Source of the DNA: Isochrysis galbana
Lineage: Eukaryota > Haptophyta > Isochrysidales > Isochrysidaceae
NCBI GenBank assembly: GCA_018136815.1
Contig: CM030939.1
Location: forward strand, 1,399,777-1,463,776
Length of the DNA stretch: 64,000 bases
Direction: 5' to 3'
The position numbers were made by a program, and so were the translations under genes. Under the pieces are notes generated by a model. That model was not told where the DNA came from. It made no database searches and saw only the letters and a list, made by a program, of their open reading frames with translations. This document shows positions 1 through 9,645 of the stretch, one piece after another (position 1 is the first letter of the stretch; every line of letters starts with the position of its first letter).

Positions 1-344
1 ACCAGGTGACCCGCACACGCGTCACAAAACTTGGTGTTGCTGAGGGAATGGTGCCTAGGTACACTTGGAACATTTAATGAGGACATGCATGTGGTAACTC
101 AATAGCCAAGGTTTGGGACAAAATAACATGGTATGCTCATGTTCTCACCTAGCAAAGTAGCAAAGTCCGTCCTAGTTTCTAGGACTGGTCCTAGAAAGCT
201 GGGTACCTTTATCCGTACAACTTTCTTTGAAAGTTGTTCTTTGTTTGTCGCGATGTCTCAGAGAAAGAAATAAAAAAAATCAACAATAATTAACTAGAAC
301 TAGCCGCCACTGGCCACTGGCATGTGACGGATCGAGCATGACCA

Positions 345-430
345 AGATGTCGTTCCGTCAATTATGGGACATCAATCGAATGCGGAGCCATCAAACATCA
401 AATGTCCATAGTTATTTATATAACAATATT
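345..430. repeat. interspersed element fragment, copy A
   Basis: This stretch is closely similar to 49193-49262: both carry the run GTCGTTCCGTCAATT, then GGGACATCA, and end in CAAATGTCCATAGTTATTTAT. It is a relic of a dispersed element that also supplied the tandem units near 49.3 kb. No coding capacity was recognised. The element class is unknown. Confidence 0.7.
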
Positions 431-589
431 CACATATGATGACCCTATTATCGATGTTTAACATATACGGCGCACGCTTTCAGGGGTTGGGCTAATTTTG
501 GCATTCAGTCCCTCGCCCATAGCTCGCAGGGTGCAATAATCACACCTGTGTAACATGTGCCGGCAAAGGCTCACAATTACTCCAGGTGG

Positions 590-862
590 CCACGCCGTGC
601 GTGCCGATGTGCATCGGTTCCCCCGCGGAGACGCCGTGCATGCGCATGTCGACTGGTTTCTCTGCCGTTCCCTACAATTACGTAAACATGCAATATAAGA
701 GAGATCTCTCACGGGACGTGTGATGAGTGATGAGTTGCAATCACCCATGTGCACCACATCCACATCGCTTTTCGCTCTCTTTGCGTGGGCATCAAAAACT
801 ATTGTTATAGTCTTAGCGATGGAGCGCGCGCCGAGGTCGTTTGCCTTCATTTGGTACCCCTC
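590..862 (+). repeat. single copy of a repeat that is tandem at 49.35-49.76 kb, plus a hairpin leader
   Basis: Positions 593-745 contain one unit of the family repeated at 49345-49760, with landmarks ATGTGCATCGGTTCCCCCGC, TAAGAGAGATCTCTCACGGG and GATGAGTTGCAATCACCCAT. It is followed at 794-821 by an AT-rich hairpin leader (AACTAT-TGTT-ATAG core) that ends in AGCGATGGAGCGCGCGCCGA. The same leader precedes a retroelement ORF at 50872 (minus strand). The short ORF starting at 819 ends after about 30 codons and is not thought functional. Confidence 0.65.
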
Positions 863-2369
863 GTTTCCAAATACGCGATGCGGGGCCACCACGAGGGAGT
901 CCCAATCCTAGGGGTGGGAGGGCGAGGGAGGGTGAAGGCGCGGGGGCGGCCCCAGTCTCGGCCGCGTCACAGGTACCCCTCCTGCCCTTGCGCCCTGTCC
1001 CTGCGCCCCTGCTCTCCCTCTTTGTCGACCCCACCTCTCCCTCCGCCCCCTCGACTGCCTCCCTTGGTCACGTAGCCGCCACGCGCCTCCGACAGGTACT
1101 TGCGGAGCTCGGTGCGACGACGGTCGACCTCCTCCTCGGTCATCATGGATCCGTTCTTCGCTGCCATCGCTCGACGCTCAGTCCGCGGCCTTTCTCCCTC
1201 CCCCTCTGCGACTTCTCTCTTTGACTCCAATAATAGGGTCGTCGGAGATTGCTCGTCACCGAGTTTCGCGTGTCTTCGGAATCATTCCCTCCCTTTCGTT
1301 GTTGTAGTAGATTGTTCCTCTTTCTTCGCTGTCGCCGTTGTTTGCAGGAGATGAGACGCGTGTCGTCTGCGGTTGCACCCACCGCAACACCCGAGCAAAA
1401 CTCCTGTAAAAGGGAGAAATGGGTGGGACGATGCGTACAAATAGGTTGCCGCGTCAAGCTTCCGAATTTGTGCTCAAAGGGCCCACGGGTGCTCTCGTCT
1501 TCTATTTCCAGCGTCGCCTTCCATGTTTGGTTTCTCGGTTAACTTGGGTGCCTCTCGCCTCGTTGTTCTAATTCTGGGTTTCTTCTATTTCGGTTGATTT
1601 GTTCGCGGATTTCTCCTATTTCGGTTGCTTTGTTCTCCTTCCATGCCGCTCGTCGAGACGACTCGAATTTAGTCGGGGAGTGTCGTATTCCATACGATGA
1701 CAGACTTTTACTTCTAACCGGTGGTTTATTTTAAGCCTCAAGGTCTCGTCGGCGACATTCTACCCCTTCTCTTACTTTCTTTCGATGTCATCAAACGTTC
1801 CACGACTGTCTTCCGTCTTCTCTTCATGCATCGGTTGTAGTCTTCCGTCTTCTCTTCGTATATCGGCGGTAGCTCCACAGCGAGGTCTGCTCTCGTTGTT
1901 CCGACTTCTCTGTTTCGCATGTCTGTGCGCCGATGAGTTGCCTTGGTGCCGACGCTTGACAGTCCGCCCTGAGTGTGGTTAGTTTTCGCCCTGTTTGGTT
2001 TAGTTCGTGTGTGTCTGTGTGGCGAGGGGTCTTTTTGAGTCCCTGCGTTGTAGTCTCTCGTGTCTACCTTGGACCTAAGAAGCTCTCATTCTCCTTCTCT
2101 CTCTTCCTCTAGCTCGCTAGCTAGCCTCGGCCCTACCCTCCAACGCCGCGCGTTGTGAGCCTCCGAACCTCCTTCTCTCTTCTCGTCCCTCGCACTCGAT
2201 GGTAGAAGCTGTCAGACCCGACTTCTACTATGACCTCTCAGACATATTCCCGCAAGCAACCACTTACGACTCTTTCACGGCCGCGTCAGCTGCCGGCTCG
2301 ATCGAACGGCCCTCTGCCCACGAGCCAGTAGTCATCGCGTGTTCGACAAAGCGGCAAGGGGGCTGGACC
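863..2369. other. no supportable gene; mobile-element-derived DNA
   Basis: Only short ORFs occur here. One on the minus strand (967-1230) is Gly/Arg-rich at its C-terminus. One on the plus strand (2199-2426) reads into the retroelement tail that begins near 2370. Neither matches a family I recognise. Pyrimidine-rich runs at 1640-1880 and 2090-2190 resemble untranslated leader sequence. Confidence 0.5.
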
Positions 2370-2689
2370 TACGACACATTACCTAAAGTAGCTAAATCTC
2401 TGGGTAGGAATCACAGCAGTTATTAAAGAGGGAGCCTAAAGTACTTAAGGGAGAATAACCAAAGCTAACACCGAAATCAAAGGACGAGCCACAGTCTCCC
2501 GCCCCCTTCTTCCAACTCCTGGCCGAAGCAGCGCGCGCGGCCTCCCCGGAACCAGCTTCTCCGCTAATGAGGGAACTGGGGAAGGGGGAGGGGGTTGTTA
2601 GGGGTTAAGGTTGGGTAGTAGGGAGGTACACTAGCACACTGCCTCACGCCGCACACGTAGCGGGGTTTTTTAAGAAGATTTTTTTTTCT
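2370..2689 (+). mobile_element. retroelement 3' tail, copy 1 of 3
   Basis: About 200 bp (2491-2689) is nearly identical to 20538-20734 and 42702-42912. Shared landmarks are GCAGCGCGCGCGGCCTCC, GAGGGAACTGGGGAAGGGG, GTTGTTAGGGGTTAAGG and a terminal AAGAAGATTTTTTTT. Similarity to the third copy starts upstream near 2375, at the end of its ORF, so this copy is 5'-truncated. The T-rich end is where all three copies diverge, which marks the element's 3' boundary. Confidence 0.75.
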
Positions 2690-2911
2690 CTTTGCGTGGG
2701 CATGATATTTTTTTGTTACCTGTTGAGCACACACGTAGGGTGACCCAATAGCGCAACTGGGCTCATTCACTATGAATTTTTACCACATGGTGGTGCTTGT
2801 GCGCGAGTGACTAGTCTGGGTGCTACACTTTTGATTGAATGCGCTCAACGTCGGCAAATGTTGTACTAGTAAGGGTGTTCATGGCAGCGCCTTCTCCCAC
2901 CCATCGCTCAT

Positions 2912-2991
2912 CGTCAACGTGCCAGTGCTCAGCCTTGGATGATAGTGCGTCCGTCAACGTGCCAGTGCTCAGCCTCGGATGATAGTGTGTC
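2912..2991. repeat. 40-bp tandem duplication at the 3' end of the polymerase gene
   Basis: Units 2912-2951 and 2952-2991 differ at two positions (CCTTGG/CCTCGG and TGCGTC/TGTGTC). Because 40 is not a multiple of three, the second copy met by the minus-strand frame is read in another frame and supplies the stop at 2929. Without one unit the ORF would continue about 30 further codons. Confidence 0.85.
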
Positions 2992-5900
2992 CTTCCTGCT
3001 CATATGCCGACTGCGAGCATTGCCCGTAGGCTCATCAAGCTCATCCGAGCACGATTGCTCATCCAACATCTCCTCCCCTTCCTCCCACTCGTCCCAAGGC
3101 ACGATGGTGATCGTTGGCCTAGTGCGGGCCAGCGTATCTGGGTCGGGCGATAGGCGAGCGCACAGATGCTTTTCGCTTGCACTGCTTGCCCCCACATGCT
3201 GAGGCGTGGGGGGGGCAAGCTTAGCCTCCGCGCTTTCCACAGGATCCCGTCTTCCTTGTGGCACTTGCTGCACCCCAGAGGTCAAAATTCCTACCGGCTT
3301 CTTGGCAGTATGGAAGAAGCGCTCAATCGGCGCCCCGGCCTCCTCAGCACCATCGTAATCAGCGGTAAGCACAAGCCGCGTGAGTCTCGCGGAAGGAAGA
3401 GCCTTCAAAGTGAGGACATCCAAAGCGCGTCGTACAATGGTGAGGGCTGCGGCTTCAGTGGCAAAATCCGCTCCACCATCCCTCGCATCCTGGCATCCGA
3501 CTGGCCCGATACGCACGCTCGCCGGCCACGGCATTCTCGCCGAGCGTATGGCGCCGGCCATGCCGCCACCGGCTTCTGCGTCGTTTTCATACCCTGTCCT
3601 CCAGCTTACGTTCAAGCGCCGCGGTCGCCTTCCGTCGTCGCGGCATCGACGCAGCAGCGTGCGTGCCAAAGCCGCGAGAGTTTCCTCGTGTTGGCGCCGC
3701 TCACTCGTCGGCGGAAAGGAGAGCTCGGCTGCTAAAGTGCGCGGGGGGCCTCGTTCGACCACGCTGCCGTACTCGCCTCGTGCGAGCTTGCGCACGGCCG
3801 CCGCGTCGGCCGTGCCCACAGCAGAAGCTAGCTTTGCGCCGTCAAACTCCAACACCTGCCCCACAGTCACCTCGTGCGGCGCCGTGCCCGTACCCAATGC
3901 GGACGCCACGGCCTCCGCCAACGCACGCCCTCTCTTTCCTTGGAAGCCCGGCACCTTCACAATGAGGCGCGAGCGCAGCAGACGCGCCTCGTCCTCATCC
4001 GCCACCGCGGCCAAGCCGCTGCCAATATCTCCCCCGGGCTTGGCCGCGGCCGAGAGCATGCGTGCAATCAGCTTGCCACGACCCACACCCGCTGTCAAGG
4101 GTAGCCCAAGCTCCGCAGCGACCGCACTGCGCATCTCTGCTGCCACGGCACAGCCTCGGCGCAAATCGCCACTAAGATGAATCACGCCCCCACCGCCCCA
4201 GACCACCGCTGCCGTGTCGGCAGCGTGCTCATCCTCCCCGGCGTCTTGTGCTCCAGCCACATGTGCAGTCACGTCCACATAGAAGTCATCATATGATGTT
4301 TTCTCCACCGGGCCCCACCGTCTTAAGACGAGCCGGATCTTCTCGCCGATCGCTCGGTATCGCTCGACACGCATGGGCAGCACCACCAGCCCGGCGCAGC
4401 GCTCCCGCGCCTCCGCGATCGATACCGATCCCATTTCGACCAGCCGGTGGATGCTCTGCCGACCACGTGCCCCCACGCCGTCGCCCTTGCGCAGCCCTGC
4501 CGCCTTGGCTTCCGACGACAGCGCGACGAAGCCGCCCGAGTTGAACTGAGAGACGGCCACCGGCACACCAGCTAGCCACGGGCAGTCGAGCCGCTCAACA
4601 GAGACGTAGAAGTTGTCCACATCCACGTGAATAACGACGCGAGGAGCATCAGGTAAACAACGCACGATCTGTCCGGGAACTCCCAGGGCTTGGCCCGACA
4701 CCGTCGAAACGATCGCCTCGGGCGTCGAGGCCTCGCTCTCCGTCGGTGTCGAGGGCCGAGCCGCCCCTTCAGCCTCTATGGCGGCGGCGTGGGCCTCGAG
4801 CGCCGCAGGTCCAGCCACCGCCCGGCCCGCGAAGCCTAGCTCGTGTGTGCCGCGCCCATCGCGCGCGCGCTTCTGCGCCCCAAACATCGTGCGGACGCTC
4901 GGCTGCGAGGCGCCTCGCGGCACAAACGCGTGGGCGCGGAGCTCGAGCTGCGCGGCGCGCTGGTCGGCAGGCAGCTCGCGCGCCCACGCAGCGAGCGCGG
5001 AGGCGCAGGCACGGACGAGCGCCACCACACGCCCGCCGTACTCGTCGCCCTCGTGGAGCCGCGCAGCCGCCGCGTCGCCACCCGCATGCCCGGCCTCCAC
5101 GAAAAGCGTTTGCGGCGATAGTACATGCTGTGCGTCGCCCTCCCGTTGCGCCCGCTCACAGCTGAGGTACGGTACGCCACCTCGGAGCGCACACCCCGGC
5201 CGGACTCTCGCAAAGATGGACGGGCCGTCGATGGGGAACGTGCGACCATGCGTGGGCCCAAAAGCGTGATTTGGCCCAGGCGTCACCACCGTGCCGCACC
5301 CTCTCCAGCCGATGGTCAGCCGGGTGGGCGCCTCGCCAAAAGAAAGTACGTGGTGTGACAGCTTCTCCTCCAGGTCGAGGCAAAGCGCGAGCAAGATCCA
5401 CCGCGCACGGCTCTCGTTAGTCCTCTCGCGCGTCGCATGTGGCTCGAATAGCCAGCCGCCTACGCGCACAGCCGGACCGCCCTTCCCCGTGTGCTCGCGC
5501 AGAGCCAGCGATGAGAGCAGGTCAAAGGCGAGCCATGATGTGACTGAACAAGAGCGTGGTGGGGCTGCAGTCACGGCGGAGCTATCCACACCCCGGCAGC
5601 GCGAGTGCGCCGCCTCCGCGGCCGACTGGCCGAGGCCCAGCTCGGCCTTCAGGTCAACGATGCTCAGCCGGCGCAGCTCCGTCGCGCTCTCAATGCCCAG
5701 GCGTCGAAGCGCCTCGCCGTGCCCGCCGAGCCCCGGGATGCGCGTGGCAGCACAGCTTCCGAGCAGCATCTCGGTGTCCGCCTCGCCACGCACAACGAAA
5801 ACTCTTGCGCCTGCACCACTTAAAAGATCCACCGCCTTTGCGTGCGTCGACGCGAGCTTAGCGAGCAGCTTGTTGTGCGCCACACCGCAACTGACGGGCA

Positions 5901-6933
5901 AACCGGTCGCAGCGCGCACCGCAGCGGGGAGTACAGCCGCCAGCTGCTCGGCGAGTGAGAGCACGTCTACCGAACCAGCGGCAAACGCAGCATCGGTTCC
6001 CACCTCGATGTATCCTTCGTCGATCGAGGCCCGCTCGATTGTCGCACGGCCGCAAACCTCCTCAACGGTCGCTGCAATTGCTGTGAAGAGCTCGCGCGAG
6101 GCCTTCTGGTACGGCCCGTACCACGTGCGCGGCCCCGGCCAGTCACGCCAGTACGCGTGGACCAGCCGGCCGCCTGCAGGCGCAAGGAGCGCTGTGGCGG
6201 CTGCCGGGCTCATGTGCTTCACGACGCCCAACTTGCGCGCCGAGGACGAGGCGCACACCACGTCGTTGTACTGGTATAAGGCGATTGGCGGCCCGTCGTC
6301 GCTGCCTAGCCCACTGCTGAATGCGCGCCTTCCCGCCAAGCTCCCCGAGCGGTCCCCTCCAACTGCGCTCGCTGCTTCTTCCCCATCAACTCCATCCCGA
6401 CAGTCAACCTGTTCCCTCGCGCGCCCCTCCCACGCTTCCCCTGTCGTCCGCACCTCCGCCGGGCCTGTCTCGTGAATGCCATAGCTCATCAGACTTCCAG
6501 CTGCTGTCCTCGCAAGCCCTCTCTGCGGCTGGCCTTCTTCTCCCCCGCATCTTGAACGAGCGCGCCCACAAACCTCTCTCTTGGAGCAGCTTGGCCCTTC
6601 CCATCCTCCCGTCTGAAGCCGTACGGGCGGCCCTCCCTTCAGTGGCGTTCCGCCACCTCTGATTTCACCTCCAACCTCTCTCTGATTCTCTCCCTGATTC
6701 TCTCCCCGAACCTCTCCCTGAACCTCTCCCTGAACATTTCTCTGAATCTCTCCCTGAACGTCTCTTCCACCCTCTCTCCGAATCTCTCTTTCTCTCTCTC
6801 CCCCTCTCCCTCTCTCTCCCTGCCCTCCTCTCTCTCTCTCCTCTCCGAGCGTGCCGTCCCGCGCGTGCACGGAGAGAAAGAAGCGGTCGGCGTCGACGTG
6901 CACGACGGCGCGCCGCCACGCCAACCCCGCCAT
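2929..6933 (-). CDS. tandem (two-module) Y-family translesion DNA polymerase
   Basis: The 1,334-residue ORF encodes two complete Y-family polymerase catalytic modules. Module 1 has motif VDADRFF (D14, D16), QYNDVV near 221, SIDEGYIEV (D305/E306), a helix-hairpin-helix (IPGLGG, about 399) and a little-finger region to about 660. Module 2 has VDVDNFY (D771, D773), VERYRAIGEKI (857-866), SYDDFYVD (D882/D883), a second hairpin (VPGFQGKRG, about 994) and its own little finger. Each module is followed by a PCNA-interacting-box-like sequence (QPSVRTMF at 677-684; PIERFF at 1202-1207). Family members bypass DNA lesions in the nucleus. Residues about 28-212 are a Glu/Arg/Gly-rich insertion between the first aspartate motif and the fingers; it could be an unspliced in-frame intron. 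The start at 6933 places motif I at its usual distance from the N-terminus. Assignment to eta, iota or kappa is not made: module 1 looks eta-like, while module 2's SYDDFYVDV is reminiscent of iota. Confidence 0.88.
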   Translation of the reverse strand: MAGLAWRRAVVHVDADRFFLSVHARDGTLGEERERGGQGERGRGGEREREIRREGGRDVQGEIQRNVQGEVQGEVRGENQGENQREVGGEIRGGGTPLKGGPPVRLQTGGWEGPSCSKREVCGRARSRCGGEEGQPQRGLARTAAGSLMSYGIHETGPAEVRTTGEAWEGRAREQVDCRDGVDGEEAASAVGGDRSGSLAGRRAFSSGLGSDDGPPIALYQYNDVVCASSSARKLGVVKHMSPAAATALLAPAGGRLVHAYWRDWPGPRTWYGPYQKASRELFTAIAATVEEVCGRATIERASIDEGYIEVGTDAAFAAGSVDVLSLAEQLAAVLPAAVRAATGLPVSCGVAHNKLLAKLASTHAKAVDLLSGAGARVFVVRGEADTEMLLGSCAATRIPGLGGHGEALRRLGIESATELRRLSIVDLKAELGLGQSAAEAAHSRCRGVDSSAVTAAPPRSCSVTSWLAFDLLSSLALREHTGKGGPAVRVGGWLFEPHATRERTNESRARWILLALCLDLEEKLSHHVLSFGEAPTRLTIGWRGCGTVVTPGPNHAFGPTHGRTFPIDGPSIFARVRPGCALRGGVPYLSCERAQREGDAQHVLSPQTLFVEAGHAGGDAAAARLHEGDEYGGRVVALVRACASALAAWARELPADQRAAQLELRAHAFVPRGASQPSVRTMFGAQKRARDGRGTHELGFAGRAVAGPAALEAHAAAIEAEGAARPSTPTESEASTPEAIVSTVSGQALGVPGQIVRCLPDAPRVVIHVDVDNFYVSVERLDCPWLAGVPVAVSQFNSGGFVALSSEAKAAGLRKGDGVGARGRQSIHRLVEMGSVSIAEARERCAGLVVLPMRVERYRAIGEKIRLVLRRWGPVEKTSYDDFYVDVTAHVAGAQDAGEDEHAADTAAVVWGGGGVIHLSGDLRRGCAVAAEMRSAVAAELGLPLTAGVGRGKLIARMLSAAAKPGGDIGSGLAAVADEDEARLLRSRLIVKVPGFQGKRGRALAEAVASALGTGTAPHEVTVGQVLEFDGAKLASAVGTADAAAVRKLARGEYGSVVERGPPRTLAAELSFPPTSERRQHEETLAALARTLLRRCRDDGRRPRRLNVSWRTGYENDAEAGGGMAGAIRSARMPWPASVRIGPVGCQDARDGGADFATEAAALTIVRRALDVLTLKALPSARLTRLVLTADYDGAEEAGAPIERFFHTAKKPVGILTSGVQQVPQGRRDPVESAEAKLAPPTPQHVGASSASEKHLCARLSPDPDTLARTRPTITIVPWDEWEEGEEMLDEQSCSDELDEPTGNARSRHMSRKDTLSSEAEHWHVDGRTIIQG

Positions 6934-7482
6934 CGCCCAGCGGGTCCACAGCTAGGGGAGAGGAACCAGCACCCTCCCCCTCCCCTCTCCTTCGTTCCCC
7001 TTTCTCCTCCTCCTCCCACCCACCACCACCACCACCACCACCCTCCTCGTCTTCTCTGCTTCTTCCCCCCCCTCCCTCTTTTTCTTTTAGGGTTAGGGTT
7101 AGATGTGAGGAATAGGAGTAAAATGTAAAGTACAACCTCCTTACTCCTCCCATTTTTTTCTCTCTCTGGCAATTGGAGCATTGGAGCTCGCTCCCAAACC
7201 CGATGTGGTACACGTTATTCATTATCATAAAGTACCACGAGAGATACCCTTTCAGGCTACGCGAGGACGACGGTCGATTCGACACGAAATGTCTGAGAGA
7301 ATTTAGAACTTTGAATAACGTTGTAGTAGGCTACGGTAGGTAGTAGTAGTAGGTAGTAGTAGTAGTACGTAGTAGTAGTAGTAGTAGAGACGTAGTAGTA
7401 AGGTAGTCTCTTAACTTACGTCCACATTCCGAAGGGAGAAGGGAGTCTCAAATTGGGACCTTATATTTGTAATGCATTTGTC
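6934..7482. other. upstream region of the polymerase; CT- and TAG-rich microsatellites, no gene
   Basis: This interval holds the likely 5' leader of the minus-strand polymerase gene. It contains a (CAC)n run near 7020-7042, two TTAGGG units at 7089-7102 and an imperfect (TAG/GTA)n microsatellite at 7325-7400. No coding signal was seen. Confidence 0.6.
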
Positions 7483-8330
7483 TGACGAATTGTGATGGCC
7501 CATAGGGCCTGAGGGCAATGAGGAAGGGGCCAAGCCGGCGGCAGGCGCGGCTGAGGAGAAGACTTCGGAGACGCTGACGGGCTGAGGCCCGTCAGCAGAG
7601 GAAGGCGGGCAGGCGGGCTTGAGCGAGGGCGAGGACGGCGGCGAGAGCGACATCGAGCGAGCGGCGAGAGGCGAGTGTGAGTGTGAGGAGGGCTGTGGTG
7701 GCCGGGGCTGGCGAGGCGAGGAGGAGGGATTGTAGGGTATGAGTGTTACGAGAGCGAGAGCGACGAGAGCGAGAGCGACGACGGATGACGACTGACGACA
7801 GGACGACGGACAGAGACACCCAGGAAAACACCCCGACTCTCGCCCCACGACTTTCTCACATAACTCGACTGAAATCAAACCCAAACACTCCGATCAGACA
7901 ACGACGGACGACGACCAAAGGGCGATCTGTCGGCGATCTTGTCTGGAACGGGAATCGCATCATAACGGAAACGAGAGGCAATCTTGCTACGCAGGATTCC
8001 AGGAGACCTACCGAATAAGACGAGAGAAGTGCGATGTGCCTAAGGGGGAGATACGAAGAGGTTGTAAATTCAACCTGATTGCCCCTAGAAGCAGATAAAG
8101 AACCGCAGGGGAGATAGCAAATTAAACCTATCTGCGAGGCGCCTGGGAGGAAGAAAGGTGGAGAAACTTCCCTTCTCTTTCGAGAGAAAGAGAGAGGGCG
8201 CTCCACAACTCACTAACCCATGCATCCAAGCGAAGCTTTTGACCGAGAACGAGAGAAAGCAGAGAATTATAACGATAAATACCGAATGACGAAGAGAATG
8301 CCTAACGAGCGTCGATTCGCGAATGCGACA
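7483..8330. mobile_element. LTR-like element copy, 848 bp
   Basis: It begins TGACGAATTG and ends GATTCGCGAATGCGACA, matching both ends and the length of the two solo LTRs at 57590-58439 and 58600-59448. On the minus strand it carries the same short Ser/Pro-rich ORF (starting near 7650). The flanking pentamers differ (TTGTC left, CCCCC right), so no target duplication supports it. It may be a rearranged or older copy. Confidence 0.6.
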
Positions 8331-8756
8331 CCCCCCTGCTAGGATCGAGCGTCCCGCGAGGAAAGAAGAGAACCTATCGGATAGCGGAAAGCTCCAAACA
8401 AGCCACGCAAACGGTGGAAGAGCAATCCTCAACGAGACCGAATGACGAAGAACGAATGAAACAATAAATTCGAATGGAGAGCCACGCGCCAAACGCGTCG
8501 AACCCAGACGGAAGACGTGACGAGTGACGCGAAGAGTGACGACCGAGAAGATACGAATCATCGAGAATCGATAAGAACGCGGAACAGTGCCTATGAACGC
8601 CGTCATCCGCGTGCGCGCTCACTACCAGATGTGCTAAAGTTGTCCGTAGTTAGTGCTATTTCTTATGGGCTTAATTTTCCGCGACCTATTGCTTGATCAG
8701 ATTGTATATTATAATTATATATAGTATGGCTCTCATTCATATTCCAAAACAAAATA
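8331..8756. other. no gene seen
   Basis: Purine-rich sequence with repeated GACGA/GAACG words leads into an AT-rich stretch at 8640-8750 (TATATAATTATATATAG). No family-like ORF was found. Confidence 0.4.
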
Positions 8757-9305
8757 TCAAACCTTACGATCATTGTAGCGCAACATGAGCCCGGCTTGCA
8801 CTTGATCGGCGAGACTCGAGGACTGCAAGTGACCAAACATACACTTCAACATAGAGAACACACGCTCACAAGAAGCAGATGATGGGGTAAGAGAGAAAGC
8901 AATACGAGCAGCCGATGCCCATGTGGGAATCTTTGAACGATTGCATGCCCACCACTGTAGCACTTTGATGGTGAAATCCTTGACGTCTCCACGATCCACT
9001 GCGAAGTCTCGGGCTGCGGCAACGTACACGGGCAGCTCTCTCAGCAAGTTGCTAGCACCATTCGGCAAGATTGCAAACGAATTCATCGCGCAAAGCGAAT
9101 GAACCCACGCAGAATCCACTGCATGAGCATACGAGGGATCGAAGGCCCTCAGCAGACCCATCTCTTGCTTGATGTTGTTCCTTGCAATGATACGGAGCCG
9201 CACAATTGTCTGACAAGCGGGGGGGAGGGGGGAGGGGGGGGGGGGGACGGGGGAGGGGGGGGGGGAGTTTTGCGCTTGGTTTCGTATTCCCGCTAAAACA
9301 CCCAT
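8757..9305 (-). pseudogene. hAT-family transposase, C-terminal dimerisation region (fragment)
   Basis: The C-terminal about 130 residues carry the hAT dimerisation signature: a WW pair (QWWACNRSKIP), then SLTPSSASCERVFS, then a leucine-rich end (LADQVQAGLMLRYND). The fragment lacks the BED finger and the RNase-H-like catalytic domain. Upstream coding sequence breaks off at a G-rich tract (9219-9270), so this is a truncated, inactive transposon relic. In active relatives this region mediates transposase dimerisation. Confidence 0.85.
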
Positions 9306-9385
9306 AAGTTTTGTGTGAGTTTCGCGCCGCCTCGCCTCTAGGGAAGTTTTGTAATAAGTTTCGCGAAACTCTTACCAGGCCCTAG

Positions 9386-9645
9386 CGCCTTGCGCCTTTC
9401 ATTGCGCAATGATGGATTGAAATCGCCCGCTTGGGCGTGGCCCACCTCCCCCTTGGGATGGTGTGCTCTTGTTTGCCTTGCGCCCTTCATTGCGCAATGG
9501 ATCTAAATCGCCCACTTGGCACGTGGGCGTGGCCCACCTCCCCTCTGGGATGGTGTGGTCCTGTTTGCCTTGCGCCATTGCGCAATGGATCAAATCGCCC
9601 ACTGGGCGTGGCCCACCTTCCCATTGGGGAACATGGTGTGGTCTT
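9386..9645. repeat. about 86-bp minisatellite, three units
   Basis: Three tandem units contain CCTTGCGCC, CATTGCGCAATGGAT, AATCGCCCACTTGG, GGGCGTGGCCCACCT and TGGGATGGTGTGGTC, starting near 9390, 9477 and 9564. Each unit has an internal palindrome (ATTGCGCAAT). No coding role is apparent. Confidence 0.8.

Noticed and set aside
3166-6475. Long plus-strand ORFs opposite the polymerase
   Set aside because: GC-rich third positions keep antisense frames open; they contain no domain signature, while the minus frame shows conserved motifs throughout.
7089-7102. Telomere-like TTAGGG repeats
   Set aside because: Only two units are present in a GT/CT-rich context; too short to indicate an interstitial telomere.
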